From NCBI GenBank assembly GCA_947452785.1, contig CANGDZ010000001.1, positions 1 to 64,000 on the forward strand: a DNA stretch of 64,000 bases, read 5' to 3'. A program made the position numbers and the translations under genes. The stretch comes from Comamonadaceae bacterium (lineage in GTDB: Bacteria; Pseudomonadota; Gammaproteobacteria; Burkholderiales; Burkholderiaceae_C). The notes under the pieces are model-generated. The model did not search any database. It saw only the letters and a program-made list of their open reading frames with translations, and was not told the origin of the DNA. Positions 34,871 to 45,022 of the stretch are shown one piece after another. Every line of letters begins with the position of its first letter. Positions within the stretch are counted from its first letter, which is position 1.

Positions 34871-37800
34871 GCATGCTCCTTGAATGCGTCGTCCAGCGCT
34901 TCGATCATGGCTTGCGGTGGGCAGTGAGCGAACACCCCGGCGCCGGCTTGGTCAATGCCTCGGGCAAACAGATACACCGCGCCGCCCATGTGCGTCTCGT
35001 AGTCATATCCGGGTAAACGCGCTTGCAGCAACCGGTGCAGGGCCAACAAGTACAGGCTGAACTGCACGTCATAGCGGTGCGCCAGCAGGCCTTGCGCCAG
35101 GTCGGCCGGCGCATAGCCGGCGAGTTTGTTCGACTTGTAGTCCAACACGTAATAACGACCCGCATGTTCAAACACCACGTCCATGAAGCCGGTAAGCAAA
35201 CCTTGCAAGCTGCGCGCTTGTAAGGGCTCACGCGGCTGACCCGGCAAGACATGGGCGCCGATGATGGCATCCAAAGTCTGGGCCTGAACGCCGTGGGTGA
35301 GCAAGGTGAAATTCATTTCCGCCCAGGCCGACGCCGCAGTCAAATCAGACAGCACCAGCGAGGGTGTTGTCGCAGTCACTGACGCCTCATTCAAAGCCTG
35401 AGCCAAAGGCAAAGGGGTTTGTGCAATGTGCCGTAACCATTGCAGCAGCAACGCGCATTGCGCTTCGTCCAAGGCCAATGCGGCGGTTTGGCTGTTGAAG
35501 AGTTGCAGCCAGCGCTGACCCGTTTCTGAAGCAGGGCTTTGCGCCTCTTCGCGGGCGATGGGCCAGCCTTCATGCAGTTGCCACTCGAGCAGGTCGTGCA
35601 GCAAAGTGCCATAAGCGCTGCCGGCTTTGAAATCATTGAAGGGCAGGAGCGGCGCGGTCACGGCCAGCGCCGTTGCCGCCCATTCCTGCGAGGCGTTGCT
35701 GTCGGTCTGAGCGTCTTGTTGGGCGTCTTGTTGAGCATCTGCCCAGCGCTCATCATTTTCGCTGGGCAAGGTCCATGACGCGGCATGATCGAGCTGTCGC
35801 GTTAGCGCACTGAAACTGGCCATCCACCAAGCATTGCGGTGCTGGCGCATGGGGGTCAATGCCGCTTGGGGCAAGGGTGGCACCACGTTCGGCCGGTACA
35901 GCGCATCGCTCGGCTCTGGGGCGGACATCACTTGAATCGCTGGGCAATCTGCCCACGCTTGCAGCTTCGCCTGCAGATCGTCCGCGCTTGTGCGGCCCAG
36001 CAAATCGCTCAAGGCACTGGCCGGGGTTTTGCTTTTGGCGGTGAAGTCTTGGCTGCGATGGACCACACCCAAAAACAGCGCCCTCTCGGCGCGGGTCAAG
36101 GCCACATACAACAGGCGCTTGTCTTCGGCCAGACGCTCGGCATCGCTGCGCAGCGAGTCCTTTTTTTCTTTTTTGAAGTTCGAAGCAAACGGCACATACA
36201 CCCAAGGAAACTGCAAGCCCTTGGCCTTGTGCATCGTGATCACCTGCACCAAGTCGGCATCGGTTTCCAGCCGCATCTGCGCGGCATCGCCACTGGCTTG
36301 CGGGTTGTGCAATTGGTCGGCCAGGTAACGCAGGACCGCACCCTGCCCTTGCAGGTTCAGGCTGGCTTTTTGCAGCAGATCGCCCAGGTGCAGCAAATTG
36401 GTCAAGCGGCGCTCAGGGTCGTTGGTGCTGGCGGTCAGGCGCTGGGCAATCTGCTGCTCATGCAGCCATTGGTAGAGCATGGGCAAAAAGCCTTGGCGTT
36501 GCCAAGTCTGTTGCCAGCGGCCAAAACGCTCCACCTGCGCGTCCCACGCCGCCTCGTCTTGCAACAAGTGTTCGATTTCAAACGGCCCCAAACCCAAGGT
36601 GCGGCAACTCAGGGCCGAGCGCAGGTGCTGCACCGACTGCGGCTGCGCAATGGCATGCAAGATGTGCCACAGGTCCAGCGCTTCGCGTGTGGCAAAGACA
36701 CTGTCGCGGTCGGACAAATACACGCTGCGCACGCCCCGCGCCTGCAGCGCCAAGCGTATGGCGCGTGCCTCTCTGCCCTCGCGCACCAACACGGCCAGCT
36801 GCGCCGGTTTCGCCGCGCCGCTTTGCAGCAAGGTCACCATTTGGCTGGCGCAAATCGCGGACATGCGCTGCAGGTAATGCGGTGCACTCAGCGGTGCCTC
36901 GGTGTGTAAATGCCAGATCGTCACGGCCGGTTCAGCAGCCTCCACGGCAACAGACGTCTGTGAGGATTGCGGTGGGTGAGCAGGCAAAAATTCCAGCGCA
37001 CCAAAGGGTTGGATCGCATGGCTGAACACATGGTTCACCGCAGCAATCACCTGCGGCGTGGAGCGGTAGTTGTGCAGCAGAGTGTGCACCGCTTGCGCGC
37101 GATCACGCGCTGCCAAATAGGTGGGCAGGTCTGCACCGCGAAAACTGTAAATGGCCTGCTTGGGGTCGCCGATCAGCAGCAAAGCCACATCACTGGCTTG
37201 CGGGTCGGGGTAAATTTTGGACAGCGCCCCCCATTGCCAAGGGTCGGTGTCTTGAAACTCATCCACCAGCGCCACAGGGTACTGGCGGCGAATCACCTCG
37301 GGCAAGCGCGAACCAGGCAAGTGCAAGGCCGCGTGCAAGCGGGTGAGCAAATCCGAAAAATCAAATTGACCGCGTTGTTGTTTGCTGCGGTCGTAGCTGT
37401 GCGCAATCGCCTGCGCGGCATGGGCTAGCAAGGCCTCTTGCGGAGATTCGGCACCGGCTTGCGCATCGCTCCACACCTGCATGGCGCTCAAAGCGCCTGT
37501 ACTGTCCACCGGCTGCGGACGGCTGGCCTTGGTTTTGCCCATCAGTGCTTGCAAACCAAACTTTGCCGCCAGCTTCTTGTCTAAATCCGCACCCTGCGTC
37601 CAGGCCTTGAGCTGCTGCAAGTAAGCGGCGCGCTGAGCCACCTTGAAGCTGTTGCCATTCAAGTCCTGGTCCATGGCTTTGGCCAATTGCGCCAGCAGCG
37701 CATCGACGTGGGCCGCCCACAACACGCGTGCCTGTACTTCACAAGCGGCTACGAGCTGCTGCGAGGCAGACCACTGCCGCATGATCTGCGCTGGCGTGGC

Positions 37801-38481
37801 GAGCGCTGACCCGGCGGGGGCCTCTGCAGCCGGGTCGGCTACCGCCGTGTCGGTGTCTGCAGGCGGGGTCCGCTCTTGCGCACGCCACAGCGGCTGCAAT
37901 TTTTTGACCAAAGCTTGTGGCGTTTTGGCGATCGGCAGCAAGGCGCTCAGCTGGGCTTCCTCCAAAGCGTAATACCACTGTCGCCAGTAATCGGCAGCGG
38001 CTTGCAGGCGCATGGCCTCGCTGTCTTCCACCGTACTTTGCTCAAACAAACTCGACGAATCGAAAGCGTGCTGGCGCAGCATGCGCGAGCTCCAGCCGTG
38101 GATGGTGAAAATTGCGGCCTCGTCCATCCACTGCGCCGCCGCATCCAGTCGTGCCGCGCAGCCAGGCCACTCTGACGCAGCGATGCTGTTTTTCAAATCG
38201 CGCAAAAACGCATCGGTCGGTTCATGCGCCAGGCGAAAGTCCTGCGCCGCCTGCGTCAGACGCAAACGAATACGGTCGCGCAATTCGGCGGTGGCTGCTT
38301 CGGTGAAGGTCATCACCAAAATCTCAGGCGGCGTCAAGGCGCCCTGCGCGCGGCCATGACCCAACACCAAGCGCACATACAAAGCGGCCAGGGTGTAGGT
38401 TTTGCCGGTGCCCGCACTGGCCTCGATCACCTGCAGCCCTTGCAAGGGCAAGGTGATGGGGTTCAAGGGCTGCAAGCTCAT
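34867..38481 (-). CDS. recB: RecBCD subunit RecB, helicase-nuclease
   Basis: The 3'-5' helicase and nuclease subunit that cuts at Chi and loads RecA. It has 1204 residues. Walker A is VIEASAGTGKTYTLAALYV at about 19–37, motif II is ALVDEFQDTDPWQWGAL, and motif IV–VI blocks follow (VITMHKAKGLQFPWVYVPF). The C-terminal nuclease domain shows LLTGFMDVVFEHAGRYYVL then DYKSNKL, the Asp-x-Lys catalytic pair. It overlaps recC upstream and recD downstream, each by 4 bp (ATGA). Confidence 0.95.
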   Translation of the reverse strand: MSLQPLNPITLPLQGLQVIEASAGTGKTYTLAALYVRLVLGHGRAQGALTPPEILVMTFTEAATAELRDRIRLRLTQAAQDFRLAHEPTDAFLRDLKNSIAASEWPGCAARLDAAAQWMDEAAIFTIHGWSSRMLRQHAFDSSSLFEQSTVEDSEAMRLQAAADYWRQWYYALEEAQLSALLPIAKTPQALVKKLQPLWRAQERTPPADTDTAVADPAAEAPAGSALATPAQIMRQWSASQQLVAACEVQARVLWAAHVDALLAQLAKAMDQDLNGNSFKVAQRAAYLQQLKAWTQGADLDKKLAAKFGLQALMGKTKASRPQPVDSTGALSAMQVWSDAQAGAESPQEALLAHAAQAIAHSYDRSKQQRGQFDFSDLLTRLHAALHLPGSRLPEVIRRQYPVALVDEFQDTDPWQWGALSKIYPDPQASDVALLLIGDPKQAIYSFRGADLPTYLAARDRAQAVHTLLHNYRSTPQVIAAVNHVFSHAIQPFGALEFLPAHPPQSSQTSVAVEAAEPAVTIWHLHTEAPLSAPHYLQRMSAICASQMVTLLQSGAAKPAQLAVLVREGREARAIRLALQARGVRSVYLSDRDSVFATREALDLWHILHAIAQPQSVQHLRSALSCRTLGLGPFEIEHLLQDEAAWDAQVERFGRWQQTWQRQGFLPMLYQWLHEQQIAQRLTASTNDPERRLTNLLHLGDLLQKASLNLQGQGAVLRYLADQLHNPQASGDAAQMRLETDADLVQVITMHKAKGLQFPWVYVPFASNFKKEKKDSLRSDAERLAEDKRLLYVALTRAERALFLGVVHRSQDFTAKSKTPASALSDLLGRTSADDLQAKLQAWADCPAIQVMSAPEPSDALYRPNVVPPLPQAALTPMRQHRNAWWMASFSALTRQLDHAASWTLPSENDERWADAQQDAQQDAQTDSNASQEWAATALAVTAPLLPFNDFKAGSAYGTLLHDLLEWQLHEGWPIAREEAQSPASETGQRWLQLFNSQTAALALDEAQCALLLQWLRHIAQTPLPLAQALNEASVTATTPSLVLSDLTAASAWAEMNFTLLTHGVQAQTLDAIIGAHVLPGQPREPLQARSLQGLLTGFMDVVFEHAGRYYVLDYKSNKLAGYAPADLAQGLLAHRYDVQFSLYLLALHRLLQARLPGYDYETHMGGAVYLFARGIDQAGAGVFAHCPPQAMIEALDDAFKEHA

Positions 38482-41400
38482 ACGCCCTCCCCTGATGGTT
38501 CAGTGGCTTCTACCGCGCGCGTCAACTGCACCTGTGTGATCAAGGCGCCATACAAGGTGTTGGCCCACTGCGGCAGGTTAGGGGCAATGTCTTCAAAGGA
38601 TTCAAACGAGCGTTGCAAATAAGGCGATCTCGTCCACTCACCCTCGGTCGAGAAACCACCTTCAAAAATGTCCTGGGCTTGACGCAAAGCAGCTTCGGCC
38701 GACGACTCGTCACCTTCGGCCTCTTCCTGCAACCTTATGGGATCTGGCTCCACTATTGCAGCGGCTCCTTGCATGGCCTGCAAATAGGCCAAGCCGGTAC
38801 GCAGTGCCACAGGCAAAGGCGCTTGCCAGGCTTGTTCATAAGCTTGGAGCCAGGAACGCAGTTGCGCCACAGCCTGCGCTGGCGACAGCGGCGGCATGGT
38901 CGTTTCACCATCGATCCCCAAGAGCACGCTGTGCAGTGGGTGTGCACTGGCGCAGGCCAACACATGCACCACCCACAGGTTCACCCACTTGTCCCAGCGC
39001 GGCAAGGCATTGCCTTTGCCGTGCGTCACGGCGCCAGGTTGCAGACTCAATTGGACCCAACCTGCAGGGCCTTGGCGCAGATCGCGCAAGGCGCCGGTCA
39101 CCGTCCAGCCATCCACCACCCAATCCAGCGCTTGCGGCGGCAAGAGCTCAGGGTACTGCATCAACCAAGGCGCTGCGCGCTCGCGCACTGCTTGGGCTTT
39201 GTGCAGCACATCATGACCCAGCTTGCGGCCGAAGGCGGCCATGGGCAGTTCGCCCTGACCTTGCAAGGACTGCAAGGCATCTTCGGCGCGTTCAGCGTCT
39301 GGGGCTTGCAACAAGACTTGCCCCAGCTGGTATTGCGCCAAGCCATCCAATTCAAACGGCTCGTCTTCTGGCGCCGCCGCTTCGGGCTGCGCAATGCGCA
39401 CGGCCAGGCGTTGGCGCCAATACACCTCGACCGGGTGCCGCAAAAAGGCTTGCAGGGCTTGCACATCCAACGTCGGTTCGGGCATGTCGGGCTGCGCTGC
39501 ATGGACCGAGGCAAGCGCTTCAACGCCGGTTGAAACACCTGCAGACTGCGCCGCGCCCATGGCGAGTTGCCAGTCGGTGGCGTAGGTGCAAAAGCCACTG
39601 CCCGCTTCAAAATAGCGCGGCGAAAAAGCTTGTAAGGGTTGCAGCACAGGCTCGGGCGCATCTGCAAAGCGGGCTCGCAGCACGTCCCTCAATTGCGACA
39701 CCAAAACCGAGGTGGGTTGCTCGGCGTTGTCGGTGGCGCGGTGGCTCTGCCAGCTGATGTACAGCTTGTCGCGCGCCGACAACAGGGCTTCAAGAAACAG
39801 ATATCGATCGTCTTCGCGGCGCGAGCGGTCCCCGGCGCGCCACTGCCAGGCCATCAGGTCAAAATCGCGCGGCAGGGTTTGGCGCGGATAGTCTTTGTCG
39901 TTCATGCCGAGCAAACACACCACTTTGAAGGGAATGGAGCGCATGGGCATCAAGGTGGCGAATTGCACACCGCCGCCCAAAAAGCGCTGGTGCAACCCCG
40001 GCGCCTCAATCTGCGACAGCCAATGCTCGCGCACCACCACCAGGGGCAAGGCCGAGCTCAATGCGGCTTGCTCACACAGCAACAACCATCGCTGCAAGTC
40101 GCGCTGCAGCTGGGCCAGCAGGCGCTCTTCGGTGTCGTCACTGGCTGCAAAAAATTGCGCCAGCAAGGTTTGCAAGGTGTTCACCCACTGGCTGGGGACC
40201 TGCTCACGCGACAAGGCCTGCAAGCTGTGCGTCATGGCTTGCACCCATTGCGCCAAACAACCCAGCAACTGGGCGCTCAGGCCGCCCACCTCGGGCAAGG
40301 GCTCCACGCCCTGCCAGGCCGGGCCCTGGCCCGTGGCGTAGCCCATCAGCAAACGCCGCAGGCCAAAGGCCCAGGTGTTTTGATCGATACCGGCCACCTC
40401 AGGCACGCCCCAGGTTTTGCGATGGGCTGCGTCCAAGCCCCAGCGCACACCGGCGCGGGTCAGCCAGTTTTGCAGCACACGCACATCGGTAGCTTGCAGG
40501 CCAAAGCGCTTTTGCACGGCCGCGACTTCAAACAGACTCAGCCAATCGGCCAGACTGATGCGCGAGGTGGGCAGGCCGAGCAAGCGCTCCAAGGCTTGGA
40601 CCAAAGGCATTTCGCGCGACGTGGTGTCGGCCACCGAAAACGGAATGTGTCGCGCCGTGCCCGGCGCGAAGCGTCCAAACACTGCCTGAATATGCGGCAC
40701 AAATTGCGCCATGTCAGGCACCATCACCATCACGTCGCGCGCTTGCAAGTCGGGCTCAGCGTCCAGCCAGGCCAAGATGTGATCGTGCAAAACCTCGACT
40801 TCGCGCTGCGCCGAATGGCTGGTCACCAGCGTGATTGCGCCGTCATCTGCAGGCTCGGGCTGCGGCGCAGCGGGCAAGGGCTCCAAGTCCAAAATGTCAG
40901 CTTGCAATTGCTGCAACTGGTTCAGACCCTGGCCTGGCTTGGGCTGCGGCAGCTCAAACACCTCGATTTTTTGCAGCACCTGGGCATAGCTTTCGGGCTG
41001 GTCATAGCCATCGAGCAAATGCAAATAGTCGCGGCCCTGCTTGCCCCAGGACGCGAGCAAGGGATGGGCCTGGTCATGCAAAACGGCCAGGTCGGTGGGC
41101 AGCGCCTGCACCGGCACGCCGGATTTGGTTTTCTGGCGCGTGCGAGGATTTAAGCCGGCCCGCCCATCGACCACATGGCCCCAGTAATGGCGACACGGGT
41201 TTTGCACCACCATCAGCACTTGGCTGAAACGCCCCAGCGCCGCCAGGGCTTCAACCGCCTGCATGGGCAAGGCCGAAATACCGAACACCACCACGCGGTG
41301 CGGCAAACCCACAGGCCGAGCCGAAGGGGCCAAGGTTTTGAGCGCCTGCATGAACTGCGCATGCACCGCCGATCGGGAGGCTTGGGCCTGGCTCAAGCCC

Positions 41401-41996
41401 ACATCGTTTTGCAAGGCCCGCCACAAATGGGCTTGCCAGACTTGGTCTTCGGCCAAGGGTTGGGCTGGCCCGGCGCTGGCCTGCAGCACATCGCGGCCTT
41501 GCGCCCAGTCGGCCAGCCAATCGGCGCGGTAGCTTTGGTAACCGTCCAGCACGTCTGCCACTTGCTGCGCCAGCTGGTACAGCTTGCGGCCATCGCTGTC
41601 GCTGGCCAGGTAACGCACCAGGGGCTGGTACACAGTGTCTTGCACGGCCACCTCGGGCAGCAGGCGCAGCAGTCGCCAGACCAAGGCGGACTTGTCAAAC
41701 GGCATGTGCATGGGCACCGCCTGCGCGCCCAGCACGCTGCGGTACATCTGCCACAAAAAGGCCGAAGGCAACTCCATGCGGGTGGCAGCGCAAATACCCA
41801 AAGCCGACTCGTCGGCCAGCGCCAACTCCAGCCAGTGCTTCATGCCATTGCTTTGCACCAAAAAGACTTCGGGCTGCAGGGGTGGCAAGGGTCGGTGTTT
41901 GACAAAGTCCACCGCCAGATCGCGCAGGTCCTCCAGCCGGTTGCCATGCACCACCATGAAGCCGGGTTGAAGCGAAAAGGAGGATGGAGCGGTCAT
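38478..41996 (-). CDS. recC: RecBCD subunit RecC, Chi recognition
   Basis: The RecC subunit splits the strands and reads the Chi sequence. It has 1172 residues from ATG 41996; the longer frame from 42101 has no support. The family start reads FMVVHGNRLEDLRDLAVDFV, the helicase-like motifs include LVTSHSAQREVEVLHDHILA and PMRSIPFKVVCLLGMNDKDY, and the C-terminal domain has PVEVYWRQRLAVRIAQPEAA. Gene order recC-recB-recD with 4-bp overlaps is a compact operon. No good ribosome site is seen at recC; the promoter lies upstream, divergent from rhlE. Confidence 0.94.
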   Translation of the reverse strand: MTAPSSFSLQPGFMVVHGNRLEDLRDLAVDFVKHRPLPPLQPEVFLVQSNGMKHWLELALADESALGICAATRMELPSAFLWQMYRSVLGAQAVPMHMPFDKSALVWRLLRLLPEVAVQDTVYQPLVRYLASDSDGRKLYQLAQQVADVLDGYQSYRADWLADWAQGRDVLQASAGPAQPLAEDQVWQAHLWRALQNDVGLSQAQASRSAVHAQFMQALKTLAPSARPVGLPHRVVVFGISALPMQAVEALAALGRFSQVLMVVQNPCRHYWGHVVDGRAGLNPRTRQKTKSGVPVQALPTDLAVLHDQAHPLLASWGKQGRDYLHLLDGYDQPESYAQVLQKIEVFELPQPKPGQGLNQLQQLQADILDLEPLPAAPQPEPADDGAITLVTSHSAQREVEVLHDHILAWLDAEPDLQARDVMVMVPDMAQFVPHIQAVFGRFAPGTARHIPFSVADTTSREMPLVQALERLLGLPTSRISLADWLSLFEVAAVQKRFGLQATDVRVLQNWLTRAGVRWGLDAAHRKTWGVPEVAGIDQNTWAFGLRRLLMGYATGQGPAWQGVEPLPEVGGLSAQLLGCLAQWVQAMTHSLQALSREQVPSQWVNTLQTLLAQFFAASDDTEERLLAQLQRDLQRWLLLCEQAALSSALPLVVVREHWLSQIEAPGLHQRFLGGGVQFATLMPMRSIPFKVVCLLGMNDKDYPRQTLPRDFDLMAWQWRAGDRSRREDDRYLFLEALLSARDKLYISWQSHRATDNAEQPTSVLVSQLRDVLRARFADAPEPVLQPLQAFSPRYFEAGSGFCTYATDWQLAMGAAQSAGVSTGVEALASVHAAQPDMPEPTLDVQALQAFLRHPVEVYWRQRLAVRIAQPEAAAPEDEPFELDGLAQYQLGQVLLQAPDAERAEDALQSLQGQGELPMAAFGRKLGHDVLHKAQAVRERAAPWLMQYPELLPPQALDWVVDGWTVTGALRDLRQGPAGWVQLSLQPGAVTHGKGNALPRWDKWVNLWVVHVLACASAHPLHSVLLGIDGETTMPPLSPAQAVAQLRSWLQAYEQAWQAPLPVALRTGLAYLQAMQGAAAIVEPDPIRLQEEAEGDESSAEAALRQAQDIFEGGFSTEGEWTRSPYLQRSFESFEDIAPNLPQWANTLYGALITQVQLTRAVEATEPSGEGV

Positions 41997-42178
41997 TGTT
42001 TTTGAGTGTACCCAAGGCCAGGCGCACAGGGCGAGCCCACACATTGCAATTTCGTGCGACAATACAAACGTTGCCGCCTCCAGTTGCCGCAACATCAGCA
42101 CTTCTGCTGGGGTCTGACCCGAACGTTCTGTTTGTGGTTTCCATGCCCACCTGTGAATCCTATCGGTCTTTGACTGGC

Positions 42179-42228
42179 GGCTGTCATCAACAGCCTGACA
42201 AACCGATGCCCTGCGCTGGAATCAGCGC
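42179..42228 (+). promoter_or_regulatory. Two hairpins in the rhlE leader
   Basis: GGCTGT (42179–42184) pairs with ACAGCC (42190–42195); GCGCT (42213–42217) pairs with AGCGC (42224–42228), 7 bases before the rhlE ATG. The second hairpin would partly hide the start region. The ribosome site (GCGCTCC then AAATG) is poor, so structure may govern translation. The 42002–42235 gap otherwise shows no ORF; it holds the divergent promoters of recC and rhlE. Confidence 0.35.
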
Positions 42229-42235
42229 TCCTTAA

Positions 42236-44104
42236 ATGAACTTTATTGATTTGAATCTGGCTCCGGCCATCCTCCAAGCCGTGCAAGAGCAAGGCTACGA
42301 AACTCCTACGCCCATTCAGGCCCAAGCCATTCCGGCCGTCCTGGCAGGCCAGGACTTGCTGGCCGGCGCACAAACCGGCACCGGTAAAACGGCAGCCTTC
42401 ACCTTGCCCATGCTGCACAAGCTCACGCTGAGCGAGGCGGGCAAAAACAAATTTGGCGGCAAAGCCATTCGCGCCTTGGTGCTCACGCCCACCCGCGAAC
42501 TGGCCGCCCAGGTCGAAGAGTCCGTGCGCGACTATGGCAAATACACCGAACTGAACTCCACCGTGATTTTTGGTGGCGTGGGCATGAAACCCCAGATCGA
42601 CCGCATCAAACGCGGCGTTGACATTCTGGTCGCCACACCCGGCCGTTTGCTCGACTTGGCCGGCCAAGGCTTTCTGGATTTGTCCAGCATTGAGATTTTG
42701 GTGCTCGACGAAGCCGACCGTATGCTTGACATGGGTTTTATCCATGACGTAAAAAAAGTCTTGGCCATGGTGCCCAAAGACAAACAAAGCCTGTTGTTCT
42801 CGGCCACCTTCTCGGACGAGATCCGTGAACTGGCAGCCAACTTGCTGAAGAACCCACAAAGCATCCAGGTCACGCCCAGCAACACCACGGTGCAACGCAT
42901 TTCCCAGGTGATTCACCCGGTCGGTCGCGGCAAGAAAAAAGAAGTGCTGGTGCACATCATAAACAAGCACAACTGGAGCCAGGTGCTGGTGTTCACCCGC
43001 ACTAAGTTTGGCGCCAACAATGTGGCCGACTACCTGACCAAAAACGGCATCAAAGCCATGGCGCTGCACGGCAACAAAAGCCAGACCGCACGCACCCAGG
43101 CCTTGGCTGGCTTCAAAAGCGGTGAGATCCGTGCCTTGGTGGCCACTGACATTGCTGCCCGCGGTATCGACATCGAAGACTTGCCGCATGTGGTGAACTT
43201 CGAAATTCCGAACGTGTCTGAAGACTACGTCCACCGCATTGGCCGTACCGGACGTGCCGGTGCCAGCGGCGAGGCGGTGAGCCTGGTCTGCTTGGACGAA
43301 GAAGGTTTCATGATGGAAATCGAACGCTTCACCAAGCAAGAAATTGCCGTGGAACTGCTTGAAGGCTTTGGGCCTGAGCCAGGTGAAAAGGCCGAGCCTA
43401 TTGCCATGGGTCGCCAGACCCTGTGGGGCGGCGCCGGTCGCCCACCGAGCCGTGACGTGATGCAAGCTGCAGCCAAAGCCGCACGTGGCGACATGATGCA
43501 ACGCATCCGCGAATCCAAAGCGCCACAAGGCGAAGGCGGCGGCGGTGGTGGACGCTCAGCGGGTCCACGTCCTGCACGCAGTGGCCCTCCTCCATCACGC
43601 CGGGGCGGCCCACAGGGCGGCGGCCGAGGTGATGGTCGCAATGAGGGCCGTGGCGATGGTCGTGGTGAACTCCGTGGCGACGGTGACAACCGTGGCGATG
43701 CTCCGCGTTTTGAAGGTGGCCGCAACGACAGTCCGCGCCCAGAAGGCCGATTCGACAACCGGGGCGACAACCGCCCACCGCGTCAAGCCGCACCACGCGG
43801 TGACCGCGGCCCACGTCGCGATGGCGATGAGTTGCCCCGCCACATCGACCCTTTGATGACAAACCAATTTGCCTCGCGCCGCGATCAACCGCGCCGCAGC
43901 AACGGCAACGCCGGTGGTCAACCGGATCCCACACGCACCAGCATTGACAGCTTGGCCGCAGGTCGCGGTGGACCGCGTCGCCACGGCGGTGGCGGTGGTG
44001 GTGGCTACGGCGGCGGTAACGGTGGTGGTGGTGGTGGTGGTGGCGGCTACGGCGGTGGTGGTGGCAACCGCAGCGGTGGCGGCGGACGATCGTTCGGTCG
44101 CTGA
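42236..44104 (+). CDS. rhlE: DEAD-box RNA helicase, RhlE-type
   Basis: ATP-dependent RNA helicase for rRNA maturation and mRNA turnover. It has 622 residues. The Q-motif ([14 protein letters not shown]), Walker A ([11 protein letters not shown]), PTRELA, the DEAD motif (VLDEADRML), SAT (LLFSATFSD), and [10 protein letters not shown] are all in place. The C-terminal 180 residues are RGG-rich, starting near [12 protein letters not shown] and ending in long glycine runs, typical of RhlE RNA-binding tails. The tail is coded by repeated GGT/GGC triplets (43980–44100), prone to slippage. The gene has a strong terminator. Confidence 0.93.
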   Translation: MNFIDLNLAPAILQAVQEQGYETPTPIQAQAIPAVLAGQDLLAGAQTGTGKTAAFTLPMLHKLTLSEAGKNKFGGKAIRALVLTPTRELAAQVEESVRDYGKYTELNSTVIFGGVGMKPQIDRIKRGVDILVATPGRLLDLAGQGFLDLSSIEILVLDEADRMLDMGFIHDVKKVLAMVPKDKQSLLFSATFSDEIRELAANLLKNPQSIQVTPSNTTVQRISQVIHPVGRGKKKEVLVHIINKHNWSQVLVFTRTKFGANNVADYLTKNGIKAMALHGNKSQTARTQALAGFKSGEIRALVATDIAARGIDIEDLPHVVNFEIPNVSEDYVHRIGRTGRAGASGEAVSLVCLDEEGFMMEIERFTKQEIAVELLEGFGPEPGEKAEPIAMGRQTLWGGAGRPPSRDVMQAAAKAARGDMMQRIRESKAPQGEGGGGGGRSAGPRPARSGPPPSRRGGPQGGGRGDGRNEGRGDGRGELRGDGDNRGDAPRFEGGRNDSPRPEGRFDNRGDNRPPRQAAPRGDRGPRRDGDELPRHIDPLMTNQFASRRDQPRRSNGNAGGQPDPTRTSIDSLAAGRGGPRRHGGGGGGGYGGGNGGGGGGGGGYGGGGGNRSGGGGRSFGR

Positions 44105-44129
44105 TCAATCACGCTGATCCCAAAAATTG

Positions 44130-44154
44130 AAAAGGCCGCGAAAGCGGCCTTTTT
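44130..44154 (+). terminator. Rho-independent terminator after rhlE
   Basis: AAAAGGCCGC (44130–44139), loop GAAA, GCGGCCTTTT (44144–44153), a perfect 10-bp stem closed by a GNRA-type tetraloop with a T-run at the end. It begins 25 bases after the rhlE stop. It could also serve the convergent mscS transcript. Confidence 0.92.
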
Positions 44155-44206
44155 CATGAGCGGGCCGTGTAAGTGTGCACCTTTAGGAATCATTCGTTCG
44201 TTACGC

Positions 44207-45022
44207 TCAGACCGGATATACCTTGACGGGTCTAGTGGCCACCGGGAAACCCGCGCCGCCCAAGGTGTCGGCAATGGCTTTGTTGGTATCGAAATAAACT
44301 TGCCAATAGTGATCGGTGTGGCAATAAGGGCGCACCGCCAACTTCGGTCCAAACTCGTTAAACTCGGCAATCTCCACATCCACGCCCTGCGCGGCATTGA
44401 TGTTCGCCACTTTGGACACGGCCTCCTTCAACAAGGCCATGGCCTTGTGCACATCGGCACTGCCGGCCAGTTGGGCCGCCAAATCGACGCGGCGAAACGG
44501 ATGGGCCGTGAAATTCTTGATGTCACCGCCCATGATCTTGCCGTTGCCCACAATGGTTTTGACGTTGTCGGGCGTGTTGATGGTGGTGCCAAACAAGCCC
44601 AGTTCCACCACCGTGCCTTCTATGCCGCCAATAGCCACATAGTCACCCACCTGATAGGGACGCAGCACTAATAAAAATATGCCCGAGGCGAAATTGCCGA
44701 GCAAGCCACTCCAGGCCGCACCAATGGCGACACCAGCACCGGCGACCAAAGCTGCAAACGACGTGGTTTCTACGCCAAAGTAACCCAGAATCGCCACGAC
44801 CAAAATGATGTTCAAGGCCACCGAGATGAAGCTCACCAAATAGCGTTGCACTGTGGGGTCGAGTTTTTGTCGGGTCATGCCCGCACCCAGTAAACCCGTG
44901 GCCATATTGATCAGCCAACGACCCGCCACAAAAACCACAATCGCCCCCAAGGCCTTCAGGCCAAAGGCGATCAAGATGGGTTGCGCCTGGTCTATCCAGC
45001 GCGTGATGTTTCCTGTATCCAT
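44207..45022 (-). CDS. mscS: Small-conductance mechanosensitive channel MscS
   Basis: A 271-residue MscS-family channel that releases solutes under osmotic downshock. Three membrane segments lie at about residues 18–39, 60–80 and 90–115. TM3 is the pore helix with the Gly/Ala pattern AALVAGAGVAIGAAWSGLLG, followed by the beta domain GDYVAIGGIEGTVVELGLF and the cytoplasmic cage with NGKIMGGDIKNFTAHPFRRV. The ATG at 45022 has GGAG upstream; the earlier TTG (45034) is not needed. Convergent with rhlE. Confidence 0.93.
   Translation of the reverse strand: MDTGNITRWIDQAQPILIAFGLKALGAIVVFVAGRWLINMATGLLGAGMTRQKLDPTVQRYLVSFISVALNIILVVAILGYFGVETTSFAALVAGAGVAIGAAWSGLLGNFASGIFLLVLRPYQVGDYVAIGGIEGTVVELGLFGTTINTPDNVKTIVGNGKIMGGDIKNFTAHPFRRVDLAAQLAGSADVHKAMALLKEAVSKVANINAAQGVDVEIAEFNEFGPKLAVRPYCHTDHYWQVYFDTNKAIADTLGGAGFPVATRPVKVYPV

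Noticed and set aside
39639-41153. 504-codon plus-strand ORF
   Set aside because: Antisense to recC; Gln/His-rich shadow of a GC-rich gene.
42095-43528. 477-codon minus-strand ORF
   Set aside because: It lies wholly antisense to rhlE, whose helicase motifs are complete.
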